From NCBI GenBank assembly GCA_029204045.2, contig CM055066.1, positions 45,212,342-45,276,341 on the forward strand: a DNA stretch of 64,000 bases, in the 5' to 3' direction. A program made the position numbers and the translations under genes. The notes below the pieces were generated by a model. It made no database searches. It had not been told where the DNA came from and saw only the letters and a program-made list of their open reading frames with translations. The DNA comes from Tillandsia leiboldiana (taxonomy: Eukaryota; Streptophyta; Magnoliopsida; Poales; Bromeliaceae). Positions 17,715 to 28,108 of this stretch are shown in pieces (position 1 is the stretch's first letter; each line of letters opens with the position of its first letter).

Positions 17715-18414
17715 TGTAATAACCGCGAGTTTATCTTCCTTTTTGGTCCCTTCTTCATTTTTACTGGAACCTTTTTCCGACTAAGGGGTCCGGGGTGTGA
17801 TTCTTTTTCCTTCGTTCTTGGCAGACTGTCGGGGCTCGCGGGTATTTTTGGATAATAAAGCTCGCGAAACGGAGACCGGCGGCGCGATCGGTTTTGGATT
17901 CCGACTCCGGAATCTCCCGAAATAAATTCCGGAAGATCGCTTAGCGGTTCAGGCGTTTAGCACGCTTTTCGAGGTAAATCAGGTTCGGACTCGATTTCTT
18001 TTATTTGGGGATTTAGGTCCCCCTTTATTTTTCCCCCGCCCCGCTTAGACCGACTGATTCAATTTTGTGTGAGAAGACTTAGGTTTTCCCTTTTTCCCAC
18101 TCTGCTCGTCCCGCACAACGCAAGTTCCCCATCGGAGCGCGTGGGAGAAAAACCCCGTTTTCCTGCGAGACGGTACGGAACCAAGGAGAAGGAAAGGACG
18201 ATCCCCCCTCCCCACGGAACTTGGCAAGCGAGCGTGAGACGATCCCTCCCTTCCCAATCATCGTCGTCGAAACCGAGGTGAGACGGAGGTTTTCTTTTAG
18301 TTTCTTTTTGGATTCTTGATTGTCCCGATCGGCAAGGGGATGGCACAGGCGACGGATCTTCCGGAATCCGCCGCATGTGCGAAGACCACCTCCCCTCCCC
18401 AGGCCGGCGTTCCC

Positions 18415-18740
18415 GTGACCCGCACGGGGCTAGGCTCACGCCCAGCCCCGCGTGCGGGGGTGACCCGCACGGGGCCGGGCTCACGCCCAGCCCCGCGTGC
18501 GGGGGTGACCCGCACGGTGCGGGGGTGAGCCGCACGTGCGGGGGTGACCCGCACGGGGCCGGGCTCACGCCCAGCCCCGCGTGCGGGGGTGACCCGCACG
18601 GTGCGGGGGTGAGCCGCACGTGCGGGGGTGACCCGCACGAGGCCGGGCCTGCGCCCAGCCCTGCGTGCGGGGGGGTGACCCGCACGGGGCCGGGCCTGCG
18701 CCCAGCCCTGCGTGCGGGGGGTGACCCGCACGGGGCTGGG
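18415..18740 (+). repeat. GC-rich minisatellite in C 5' LTR
   Basis: A 45-bp unit (GTGACCCGCACGGGGC ... CCCCGCGTGCGGG) alternates with a 39-bp unit (GGTGCGGGGGTGAGCC ...). The 3' LTR has one extra 45+39 bp pair (26083-26490). The ORFs read in both directions here are artefacts. Confidence 0.9.
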
Positions 18741-19880
18741 CACGCGCGCGGTCTCGTGCGCGGGCGGGGTGCCGCGAACCGGGTTAGACGGAGGGTCGGG
18801 TTCTCGTCTTCTTTAAATTTCCCTAAAATCTAAGCGCTGATTTTCCCGTGCGGCAGGTGTGTGAGCCGGACGAGCGTGTCGGGACGCGAGGAAAGTCGAA
18901 CCTTGACCGCTACAAGTGACAGGTGGGTTGTATTTACTTTGTCCTAGCCTCTAAATTCTATCGTATGGGACGGGGTCCATTCTTAGTGTACTGGGGTTAA
19001 ATGACGATGGGCAATAACTTATGCATGTTAGTGAGTTCCCTATAGCGTTTAGCGTTGGTTACCGATGGTTGTTCTCTTTTTAATCACTATATGTCGGCGG
19101 GCCACCGTCGAGTGCGCGTATTATTACCTTGTTTTTCAATTATGCACTTTACCGCATTACTTTTGTTATTTATATTATGATGCTGACATGATGGTGGTTA
19201 CGGTTACTTGGCTCGAGGTTGCCACACGCGCACCCGCGGTTTGGCCACCGCAAAGGGTGCGCTTTTCCGGAAAAGTGGTCTCTGACCCGTGTATACCCAC
19301 GAGGTGACGTAGTGGGACCCCTTATTAGTGGTGGGGTTGAGGCGCCGAGGTGCGAGCGGTGCGACCCGTCGGTTTAGTTGTCCGACGTGGCCGGGTTTCT
19401 GCAGGTACGGTATGGGCCGTCGGTTTAGTTGTCCGACGTGTCCGGGTATTACAGGATACAGGTGTACAGGTTGCCCTTCCTCCTTGAGGGGGGGGGGGGG
19501 GGTGGTTGCTCCGGTTGTCTTCACGGTTTGTTTTATTATATTCTCCTGCTCTACTACTTTTACGTCACTGACTTCCCACTTTGTGACAGGGTTCAGACGG
19601 GGGGAGACATAGGCGGTGGTGAGGACGGGGCAGGAGCAGCTGGGTCGCTGGGGACCCCGGACTGTATTTCCTTTTCTTTCTAGCATTCCATTTACGTTGT
19701 AGTTATGTGAGAGGTTCTCGATACCCTCGTGGGGTCGGCGTGGATGTCGGTATGAGTTGTCTTTTTTTGTTATCCTCTTATGCATTACTCTCCCTTTTGA
19801 ATGTTATTGGCCATTTGAAAATGAAAAAAAAAAAAGATAAAAGAAAAAGAAAGGATTGCGAAAACCGTTTTTAAAATAGA

Positions 19881-20035
19881 AGTGTCGTGTGGGCACTGGT
19901 TTCAAACCCTGTGGATTTATGGATTTCAAAAAGGGATTTCAAAACTTGGTGTCGGGTGGGCACCGTTTTCAAAACCTTGTGGTTTTATGCTGATTTCGAA
20001 ACTCGCTTTCAAAACATAAGCACCGGGTAGGCGCT
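19881..20035 (+). other. Three tandem hairpins with CGTGTGG-type loop in C 5' LTR
   Basis: AGTG..CACT (19881-19897), GGTG..CACC (19948-19964) and AGC..GCT (20019-20035) enclose CGTGTGG, CGGGTGG and CGGGTAG type loops. Each is followed by a CCTGTGG-TTTATG-like spacer. The first stem is a compensated version of the second. Confidence 0.62.
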
Positions 20036-20174
20036 CTTTTTAAAACTGTGGATTTATCCTTTCCAAACTGAACGGCCATATGTTTTAAATAAGTTAGAAT
20101 GCTGGTTGTATGTTAATAATTGTTCTGATTGAAAGGTTGTGTATGTTTGAACATGTACTGAATGCTACGCCGTG

Positions 20175-20221
20175 CACATACAGGGGAGACTCTGTCCGTT
20201 TGCAGAGTGATCCTGTATGTG
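20175..20221 (+). other. Conserved 47-nt LTR hairpin (C, 5' copy)
   Basis: Arms CACATACAGG and CCTGTATGTG, inner arms ACTCTG / CAGAGT. Relative to D and B, three outer base pairs are changed on both arms. It ends 122 nt before the LTR end. The 3' LTR copy is at 27920-27966. Confidence 0.78.
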
Positions 20222-20350
20222 TGGCGGGTCTGGGCATGCGCCGGGGGAGAGGGGTTACGCTTTTACAACAAAAAAATTTACACGTCAAATGTTGACTTTT
20301 CTATGAATCGTTTCCGCTAAAACAAAACCCCCGGGGCGTGACAGATTAAA

Positions 20351-20363
20351 TGGTATCAGAGAC
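20351..20363 (+). other. Primer-binding site of C (initiator tRNA-Met)
   Basis: TGGTATCAGAGAC, 7 nt after the LTR end. It is followed by a ~200-nt leader with a poly-G run and no ATG-rich ORF. Confidence 0.93.
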
Positions 20364-20561
20364 ATTCTTTCAATCACAACAGTTAATGCCGACATCCGTG
20401 GGAACACCTCACTGGCCTACACATAAATGAAATGGGTAGGGCATAGGATTGTAGAACGTGAGTGACCGAGGGGGGGGGGGGAAATGTTGAGTCCTTTCTC
20501 TCACTTTTTGGTTGTTGTTAGTAGGGTAGCCTAAAGTTGACTCTGGTGATTTGTGACAGAC

Positions 20562-23500
20562 ATGGCCCGTACTAGATCATCGGCCGGGGACGCAGAAGCA
20601 GACGCGACGACGTCGACGGCCGCGGAGAACCAGCTCCTGCGGCAGCAATTGCGGGAGATGGCAGGGAATCTGGCCAACCTCACTGAGCACGTGCGTCAGT
20701 TGACGCAACAGCAGCAGGCCGCAACGGTTACGGTCACCCCGGTTCCCCCACAAGGGTCGACACCACCGGCCGCGGCACCACCGACAGCACCACCACCGGC
20801 CGCGGCACCACCGACAGCACCACCGCCGGCGGCGGCTACGGGACCGACGCCGGGGACAACCAGCAGGGTTACTCTGGAGGAGACTGTAGTCACACCTGCC
20901 CCTGCCGTGGCTGCCGCCGCCGCGAGGGAGGGGACGGTTGTGATGACTGAGCGGGATCGGGTGCGGGCCAACCTGAAAGACTTCAAGAAATACGACCCAC
21001 CCACGTTCGAAGGGGACACGACCGATCCGTGGGTCGTCGAGAAATGGGTGGGGTCGATGGAGAAACTTTTCGAAGACCTACTCATGGAGGATGACGAGCG
21101 GGTTCCCCTAGCAGTCCACTGCTTGGAGGGGAACGCCCGCTTGTGGTGGAAGACGGTACGCCCCGATCCTGCTAAGGGTACCGCACTTCCGTCCTGGACA
21201 ACCTTCAAGCAGGAGCTGTTCGGGGCCTTCTTCACCAACAGTGTCAAGAAGAAGCTGGAGGATGAGTTGAACCACATCCAGCAGGGGAATCGGACGGTCA
21301 TGGAGTACCAGCGGGAGTTCGTCCGACTAGCAAACTGCGTCCCGTTCGTCATAAGGGACGAGGCTCACAAGGCGCAACTTTTTGTGGATGGCCTGCGGAG
21401 CAATATATTCGAGGTAGTACAAGCAGCTGAACTGCACACCTTTCAGAAAGTGGTCGACAGAGCCACTACGGTGGAACGTGGCTTTGCGGTCACCCGCGCC
21501 AGGAGGGAGAACTCGACGCGATTGGAGGACCGGAAGCGGCAACACCAGAACTCGGGGGGAGGCTCTTGGAGTGGGGGCGGGGCCCCCAAACGGTGGAGAC
21601 CACAGGCGGGGTCCCGGAGCGCGCCAGCTGGAGGGCAGAGGCCGGGGAATAGGCCTTGTGTCATATGCGGGGGAGGGCACATTCCGGGAGAGTGCCCCCA
21701 AAGAGGCGACCACTGCTTCAGGTGCGGCAAGCGGGGGCACTTCCGCCGCAACTGCCCCTTAGGCGGGGGATCTGCGTCCTCTGCAGCTTCCACGCCCACG
21801 CCACAGCTCTCGGGGCGGGGGAAGGCTCCTATGACGTCGACGTCTAGACCCCCTGCACCACAGCACGAGGAGGACAGGCGGCCACAACCAGGCGGGAGAG
21901 TCTTCTCAATGACCCGCCAGGAGGCAGATCCGCCGGAGGACACACTTGCAGGTACTACTTCCGTTTCAAATTCCCGTGCAAGAACTCTTTTCGACACCGG
22001 AGCAACACACTCTTTTATTTCCCGTGACTTCGTGTTTTTGTATGGTCTCGAGGAGACACCCCTCCAAATTTCCTTGGTGGTGCGAACGGCGGGAGGGACC
22101 TTGGAGGCGGTCAGCGTTGTGACCGCCTGCCCGATTAAGCTAGGGCGGCTGGCATGCCCTTGGGATCTGGTGGTAATCCCCCTGAAGGAGTACGACGTGG
22201 TACTGGGCATGAACTGGCTCACGAGGTACCAGGCACTCATCGATTGCGACAAGCGACAGCTGCGTTTACAAGAACCGGGTTTCCCTGACCATGTGTACAT
22301 GATGGGCAAGAGCATCTCCTTCCCGGCGATTATCTCAGCGGCACGGGCCAGAAGACTGGTGGAGGGTGGTTGCGTGGCCTACTTAGCATCGGTGGATTTG
22401 GCTACCCGACCCCCGACGGCGCTCGCCGATATTCCAATAGTGAGGGACTTCCCCGACGTTTTTCCCACGGAATTGCCTGGGATGCCCCCTGAACGAGAGG
22501 TGGAGTTCCCCATCGAACTACTACCGGGCACGCAGCCTATTTCGAAGGCACCTTACCGAATGGCCTTCGCAGAACTAAAGGAGCTTAAAGCCCAACTGGA
22601 AGACCTCCTGGATAAAGGGTTCATAAGACCGAGTGTGTCACCCTGGGGCGCACCGGTACTCTTTGTGCGAAAGAAAGACGGAAGCCTGCGTCTCTGCATC
22701 GATTACAGAGGAATAAACAAAGTCACAGAAAAAAATAAGTACCCCCTGCCCAGAATAGATGACCTCTTCGACCAGCTGAAAGGGGCGACGGTCTTCTCCA
22801 AGATCGATTTGCAATCAGGCTACCACCAACTCCGAGTTCGGGACAAGGACATTCCGAAGACCGCTTTCCGGACCCGGTATGGCCACTACGAGTTCACGGT
22901 TATGCCTTTCGGACTCACGAACGCCCCCGCAGTCTTCATGGACATGATGAACCGGATCTTCAGACCCTTCCTGGATCGGTTCGTGGTGGTTTTCATCGAC
23001 GACATCCTGATCTATTCCACTACCGACAAGGAACACGAGGGCCATTTGCAAGCAATCCTCCAAACTCTCAGGGAACAGGAGCTGCTCGCTAAACTCAAGA
23101 AGTGTGAGTTCTGGCTACGCGAAGTCGGCTTCCTAGGACATGTGATCTCGGCACAAGGGATAGCCGTGGATCCGAAGAAGGTGGAGTCCGTGGTCGGCTG
23201 GCAGCCGCCGACGACGGTGACAGAGGTCCGCAGTTTCCTAGGACTGGCAGGATATTACAGGCGCTTCGTAGAGGGTTTCGCGAAGATCGCTACCCCATTG
23301 AATCAGTTGACCAGAAAGGGGGAGAAGTTCATATGGACGGCCAAATGCCAGGAGAGTTTTGAGGAACTCAAAAGGAGGTTAACCAGGGCACCAATACTTG
23401 TGCTGCCGACACCCGGGGAAGATTACGAAGTGTACTGCGACGCATCCAGGATCGGTCTGGGTGGTGTTCTGATGCAACAGGGGAAAGTGATTGCCTACGC

Positions 23501-25346
23501 GTCCAGGCAACTGAAGGACTACGAGAAGAACTACCCGATACACGACTTGGAGCTGGCCGCAGTAGTCTTCGTTTTAAAACTGTGGAGGCACTACCTCTTT
23601 GGAGTCCACTGTAACGTCTTCTCGGATCATCAAAGTCTTAAGTATATCTTTACCCAAAAAGAATTAAACTTGCGGCAGAGGCGGTGGCTGGAGTTGTTGA
23701 AGGACTACGACTTGACGATTCAATACCACCCCGGAAAGGCGAACGTGGTGGCGGACGCCTTGAGCAGAAAAGGGCGCCAAGACGGGGCGTCAAGGAGCGC
23801 GATAACGGAGCAAAACCATTTGATAGCGGAGTTCGCACGAATGCAGTTGGAAGTGGTGCCGACAGGCACGGTTAGGCAACTCCTAACCCTGGTGGTCAAG
23901 CCAACGCTACTGGAGAAGATCCGGGAGGGACAACAGACCGACCCACACTTGCAGCGCGTTCGAGACAAGATCCCCCTGGACCAAGAGAGCGACTTTGCAG
24001 TGGAAGACGACGGCACCCTACGGTTCCGCAGACGGATCTGCGTGCCGGATTCGCCGGAGTTGAAGGAGGAAATTTTGAATGAGGCACACCGGGCCCCTTA
24101 TGCGGCACATCCAGGGGGCACGAAGATGTACAGGGACCTCAAACAGACCTACTGGTGGCCCAACTTGAAGGGGGACGTCACTCGACATGTAGCTCATTGC
24201 CTAGTGTGCCAACGGATAAAGGTCGAGCACCAGCGGCCAGCAGGGAAGCTACAACCTCTACCGGTACCAGAGTGGAAGTGGGATCAAATCACCATGGACT
24301 TTGTCACGGGCTTCCCACGTTCACCACAGGGCCACGACGCAATTTGGGTCGTAGTCGACCGGTTAACCAAGTCAGCACACTTTCTGCCAATTCATACGAC
24401 CTGGACCCGAGAACGGTTAGCCCAAGCATATATCAGCGAGATCGTGAGATTACATGGAGTGCCGGCATCGATCACCTCGGACAGAGACACGCGCTTTGTC
24501 TCGAAATTTTGGCAGAGCCTTCAGCGGGCCATGGGAACCAAAATACAGTTCAGCACAGCCTTCCACCCTCAGACGGACGGACAGTCGGAGCGTGTGATAC
24601 AAACCCTCGAAGACCTGCTTCGCGCCTGCGTACTAGATTGGGGGATCGGGTGGTCACGCTACCTACCTCTCGTGGAATTCGCCTACAACAACAGCTACCA
24701 GGCCAGCATCCAGATGGCGCCCTACGAGGCCTTATATGGGAGACGCTGCCGATCCCCGATTTGTTGGGACGATCTGGGAGAACGGAAATTCTTGGGGCCC
24801 GATTTAGTGGAGGAAACGGAAGAGAAGGTTCGCCTCATCCGACAGCGCCTGCTGACCGCCCAGAGTCGCCAGAAGAGCTACGCGGACCAAAGGCGCCGCG
24901 ACTTAGAATTCCAAGTAGGAGAGCACGTTTTCTTGCGGGTCTCGCCGTCCAGAGGAGTAAAGCGGTTCGGGCTGAGGGGCAAGCTGAGCCCACGGTTTGT
25001 GGGGCCGTTTGAGATTTTGGAGCGGATCGGCCCGGTTGCTTACCGCCTTGCCCTACCACCGAACCTCGACCGAGTCCACGACGTCTTCCACGTCTCGATG
25101 CTCCGGAAATACCTCTCCGACCCCTCACACGTCCTGGATGCTTCTACACTCGAACTGAAGGAGGACCTAAGCTTCGAAGAAACCCCGGTGAGGATCCTGG
25201 CAAGGGAGACCAAATCGTTGCGGAACCGAGCTATCCCCTACGTGAAGGTACACTGGAGCAACCACGAGGAGCGAGAAGCAACTTGGGAGCTGGAATCTAG
25301 AATGAGGGAGTACTACCCCGACCTTTTCACCACCACCCGGGTTTAA
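20562..25346 (+). CDS. Intact gag-pol polyprotein of element C, chromovirus type (1594 aa)
   Basis: It encodes the capsid and all enzymes for retrotransposition. I start at ATG 20562 (MARTRSS), matching the start of B; upstream in-frame codons have no ATG. In order: proline/alanine-rich linker (~60-120); gag core (~130-320); two zinc knuckles, CVICGGGHIPGEC (366-378) and CFRCGKRGHFRRNC (385-398); protease with DTGATHS (478-484); RT (~635-870) with VVFIDD (catalytic DD at 813-814); RNase H with D960, E997, D1022 and D1065; integrase zinc site H1176, H1183, C1213, C1216; and catalytic triad D1246, D1307, E1343 (D-60-D-35-E). A GPF module (~1481) and a chromodomain-like tail (~1540-1590, IPYVKVHWSNHEEREATWELE) end the protein. 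Such tails are thought to steer integration to heterochromatin. Gag and pol share one frame with no frameshift or stop. Confidence 0.97.
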   Translation: MARTRSSAGDAEADATTSTAAENQLLRQQLREMAGNLANLTEHVRQLTQQQQAATVTVTPVPPQGSTPPAAAPPTAPPPAAAPPTAPPPAAATGPTPGTTSRVTLEETVVTPAPAVAAAAAREGTVVMTERDRVRANLKDFKKYDPPTFEGDTTDPWVVEKWVGSMEKLFEDLLMEDDERVPLAVHCLEGNARLWWKTVRPDPAKGTALPSWTTFKQELFGAFFTNSVKKKLEDELNHIQQGNRTVMEYQREFVRLANCVPFVIRDEAHKAQLFVDGLRSNIFEVVQAAELHTFQKVVDRATTVERGFAVTRARRENSTRLEDRKRQHQNSGGGSWSGGGAPKRWRPQAGSRSAPAGGQRPGNRPCVICGGGHIPGECPQRGDHCFRCGKRGHFRRNCPLGGGSASSAASTPTPQLSGRGKAPMTSTSRPPAPQHEEDRRPQPGGRVFSMTRQEADPPEDTLAGTTSVSNSRARTLFDTGATHSFISRDFVFLYGLEETPLQISLVVRTAGGTLEAVSVVTACPIKLGRLACPWDLVVIPLKEYDVVLGMNWLTRYQALIDCDKRQLRLQEPGFPDHVYMMGKSISFPAIISAARARRLVEGGCVAYLASVDLATRPPTALADIPIVRDFPDVFPTELPGMPPEREVEFPIELLPGTQPISKAPYRMAFAELKELKAQLEDLLDKGFIRPSVSPWGAPVLFVRKKDGSLRLCIDYRGINKVTEKNKYPLPRIDDLFDQLKGATVFSKIDLQSGYHQLRVRDKDIPKTAFRTRYGHYEFTVMPFGLTNAPAVFMDMMNRIFRPFLDRFVVVFIDDILIYSTTDKEHEGHLQAILQTLREQELLAKLKKCEFWLREVGFLGHVISAQGIAVDPKKVESVVGWQPPTTVTEVRSFLGLAGYYRRFVEGFAKIATPLNQLTRKGEKFIWTAKCQESFEELKRRLTRAPILVLPTPGEDYEVYCDASRIGLGGVLMQQGKVIAYASRQLKDYEKNYPIHDLELAAVVFVLKLWRHYLFGVHCNVFSDHQSLKYIFTQKELNLRQRRWLELLKDYDLTIQYHPGKANVVADALSRKGRQDGASRSAITEQNHLIAEFARMQLEVVPTGTVRQLLTLVVKPTLLEKIREGQQTDPHLQRVRDKIPLDQESDFAVEDDGTLRFRRRICVPDSPELKEEILNEAHRAPYAAHPGGTKMYRDLKQTYWWPNLKGDVTRHVAHCLVCQRIKVEHQRPAGKLQPLPVPEWKWDQITMDFVTGFPRSPQGHDAIWVVVDRLTKSAHFLPIHTTWTRERLAQAYISEIVRLHGVPASITSDRDTRFVSKFWQSLQRAMGTKIQFSTAFHPQTDGQSERVIQTLEDLLRACVLDWGIGWSRYLPLVEFAYNNSYQASIQMAPYEALYGRRCRSPICWDDLGERKFLGPDLVEETEEKVRLIRQRLLTAQSRQKSYADQRRRDLEFQVGEHVFLRVSPSRGVKRFGLRGKLSPRFVGPFEILERIGPVAYRLALPPNLDRVHDVFHVSMLRKYLSDPSHVLDASTLELKEDLSFEETPVRILARETKSLRNRAIPYVKVHWSNHEEREATWELESRMREYYPDLFTTTRV

Positions 25347-25382
25347 GTTTCGAGGACGAAACTCGTTTTTAGAGGTGAGTGG
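25346..25382 (+). promoter_or_regulatory. 3' hairpin and polypurine tract of C
   Basis: AGTTTCG / CGAAACT stem with loop AGGA (25346-25363). It overlaps the last base of the gag-pol stop codon. The purine-rich AGAGGTGAGTGG abuts the 3' LTR. Confidence 0.85.
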
Positions 25383-28089
25383 TGTAATAACCGCGAGTTT
25401 ATCTTCCTTTTTGGTCCCTTCTTCATTTTTACTGGAACCTTTTTCCGACTAAGGGGTCCGGGGTGTGATTCTTTTTCCTTCGTTCTTGGCAGACCGTCGG
25501 GGCTCGCGGGTATTTTTGGATAATAAAGCTCGCGAAACGGAGACCGGCGGCGCGATCGGTTTTGGATTCCGACTCCGGAATCTCCCGGAATAAATTCCGG
25601 AAGATCGCTTAGCGGTTCAGGCGTTTAGCACGCTTTTCGAGGTAAATCAGGTTCGGACTCGATTTCTTTTATTTGGGGATTTAGGTCCCCCTTTATTTTT
25701 CCCCCGCCCCGCTTAGACCGACTGATTCAATTTTGTGTGAGAAGACTTAGGTTTTCCCTTTTTCCCACTCTGCTCGTCCCGCACAACGCAAGTTCCCCAT
25801 CGGAGCGCGTGGGAGAAGAACCCCGTTTTCCTGCGAGACGGTACGGAACCAAGGAGAAGGAAAGGACGATCCCCCCTCCCCACGGAACTTGGCAAGCGAG
25901 CGTGAGACGATCCCTCCCTTCCCAATCATCGTCGTCGAAACCGAGGTGAGACGGAGGTTTTCTTTTAGTTTCTTTTTGGATTCTTGATTGTCCCGATCGG
26001 CAAGGGGATGGCACAGGCGACGGATCTTCCGGAATCCGCCGCATGTGCGAAGACCACCTCCCCTCCCCAGGCCGGCGTTCACGTGACCCGCACGGGGCTA
26101 GGCTCACGCCCAGCCCCGCGTGCGGGGGTGACCCGCACGGGGCCAGGCTCACGCCCAGCCCCGCGTGCGGGGGTGACCCGCACGGTGCGGGGGTGAGCCG
26201 CACGTGCGGGGGTGACCCGCACGGGGCCGGGCTCACGCCCAGCCCCGCGTGCGGGGGTGACCCGCACGGTGCGGGGGTGAGCCGCACGTGCGGGGGTGAC
26301 CCGCACGGGGCCGGGCTCACGCCCAGCCCCGCGTGCGGGGGTGACCCGCACGGTGCGGGGGTGAGCCGCACGTGCGGGGGTGACCCGCACGAGGCCGGGC
26401 CTGCGCCCAGCCCTGCGTGCGGGGGGTGACCCGCACGGGGCCGGGCCTGCGCCCAGCCCTGCGTGCGGGGGGTGACCCGCACGGGGCTGGGCACGCGCGC
26501 GGTCTCGTGCGCGGGCGGGGTGCCGCGAACCGGGTTAGACGGAGGGTCGGGTTCTCGTCTTCTTTAAATTTCCCTAAAATCTAAGCGCTGATTTTCCCGT
26601 GCGGCAGGTGTGTGAGCCGGACGAGCGTGTCGGGACGCGAGGAAAGTCGAACCTTGACCGCTACAAGTGACAGGTGGGTTGTATTTACTTTGTCCTAGCC
26701 TCTAAATTCTATCGTATGGGACGGGGTCCATTCTTAGTGTACTGGGGTTAAATGACGATGGGCGATAACTTATGCATGTTAGTGAGTTCCCTATAGCGTT
26801 TAGCGTTGGTTACCGATGGTTGTTCTCTTTTAATCACTATATGTCGGCGGGCCACCGTCGAGTGCGCGTATTATTACCTTGTTTTTCAATTATGCACTTT
26901 ACCGCATTACTTTTGTTATTTATATTATGATGCTGACATGATGGTGGTTACGGTTACTTGGCTCGAGGTTGCCACACGCGCACCCGCGGTTTGGCCACCG
27001 CAAAGGGTGCGCTTTTCCGGAAAAGTGGTCTCTGACCCGTGTATACCCACGAGGTGACGTAGTGGGACCCCTTATTAGTGGTGGGGTTGAGGCGCCGAGG
27101 TGCGAGCGGTGCGACCCGTCGGTTTAGTTGTCCGACGTGGTCGGGTTTCTGCAGGTACGGTATGGGCCGTCGGTTTAGTTGTCCGACGTGTCCGGGTATT
27201 ACAGGATACAGGTGTACAGGTTGCCCTTCCTCCTTGAGGGGGGGGGGGTGGTTGCTCCGGTTGTCTTCACGGTTTGTTTTATTATATTCTCCTGCTCTAC
27301 TACTTTTACGTCACTGACTTCCCACTTTGTGACAGGGTTCAGACGGGGGGAGACATAGGCGGTGGTGAGGACGGGGCAGGAGCAGCTGGGTCGCTGGGGA
27401 CCCCGGACTGTATTTCCTTTTCTTTCTAGCATTCCATTTACGTTGTAGTTATGTGAGAGGTTCTCGATACCCTCGTGGGGTCGGCGTGGATGTCGGTATG
27501 AGTTGTCTTTTTTTGTTATCCTCTTATGCATTACTCTCCCTTTTGAATGTTATTGGCCATTTGAAAATGAAAAAAAAAAAGATAAAAGAAAAAGAAAGGA
27601 TTGCGAAAACCGTTTTTAAAATAGAAGTGTCGTGTGGGCACTGGTTTCAAACCCTGTGGATTTATGGATTTCAAAAAGGGATTTCAAAACTTGGTGTCGG
27701 GTGGGCACCGTTTTCAAAACCTTGTGGTTTTATGCTGATTTCGAAACTCGCTTTCAAAACATAAGCACCGGGTAGGCGCTCTTTTTAAAACTGTGGATTT
27801 ATCCTTTCCAAACTGAACGGCCATATGTTTTAAATAAGTTAGAATGCTGGTTGTATGTTAATAATTGTTCTGATTGAAAGGTTGTGTATGTTTGAACATG
27901 TACTGAATGCTACGCCGTGCACATACAGGGGAGACTCTGTCCGTTTGCAGAGTGATCCTGTATGTGTGGCGGGTCTGGGCATGCGCCGGGGGAGAGGGGT
28001 TACGCTTTTACAACAAAAAAAATTTACACGTCAAATGTTGACTTTTCTATGAATCGTTTCCGCTAAAACAAAACCCCCGGGGCGTGACA
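25383..28089 (+). repeat. 3' LTR of element C (2707 bp)
   Basis: Nearly identical to 17715-20343. The 78-bp length difference is accounted for by one extra 84-bp minisatellite unit and small homopolymer changes. Confidence 0.97.
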
Positions 28090-28094
28090 TCGTG
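28090..28094 (+). repeat. Target-site duplication TCGTG, right of element C
   Basis: Matches 17710-17714. Confidence 0.95.
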
Positions 28095-28108
28095 CAAATG
28101 TTTAGATC

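Larger units (their letters stand above)
17715..20343 (+). repeat. 5' LTR of element C (2629 bp)
   Basis: It starts TGTAATAACCGCG and ends GGGGCGTGACA. It contains the shared upstream block (17823-17910), a GC-rich minisatellite (18415-18740), a poly-G run at about 19488-19502, three tandem hairpins (19881-20035) and the 47-nt hairpin (20175-20221). I see no convincing TATA box; TTTATTT near 18000 is the best A/T-rich candidate. Confidence 0.96.
17715..28089 (+). mobile_element. Element C: intact autonomous Ty3/gypsy chromovirus-type retrotransposon (10.4 kb)
   Basis: It has LTR 17715-20343, primer-binding site, one uninterrupted gag-pol ORF, a 3' hairpin and purine-rich tract, LTR 25383-28089 and perfect 5-bp target duplications. 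By eye the LTRs differ by about seven substitutions over 2.6 kb, plus homopolymer length changes and one extra 84-bp repeat unit in the 3' copy. All enzyme active-site residues are present. This is the youngest-looking and only apparently competent element in the window. Confidence 0.96.

Noticed and set aside
18059..18833. ORFs of 148-208 aa in the C LTRs (also 25727-26494)
   Set aside because: They lie in the minisatellite of both LTRs and change with unit number; not protein genes.
20382..20440. Dimer-initiation hairpin in the C, B and D leaders
   Set aside because: Matching leader stretches (for example 17560-17572 in B) hold only weak 3-5 bp stems and no consistent palindromic loop, so I limit the claim to A, E and G.
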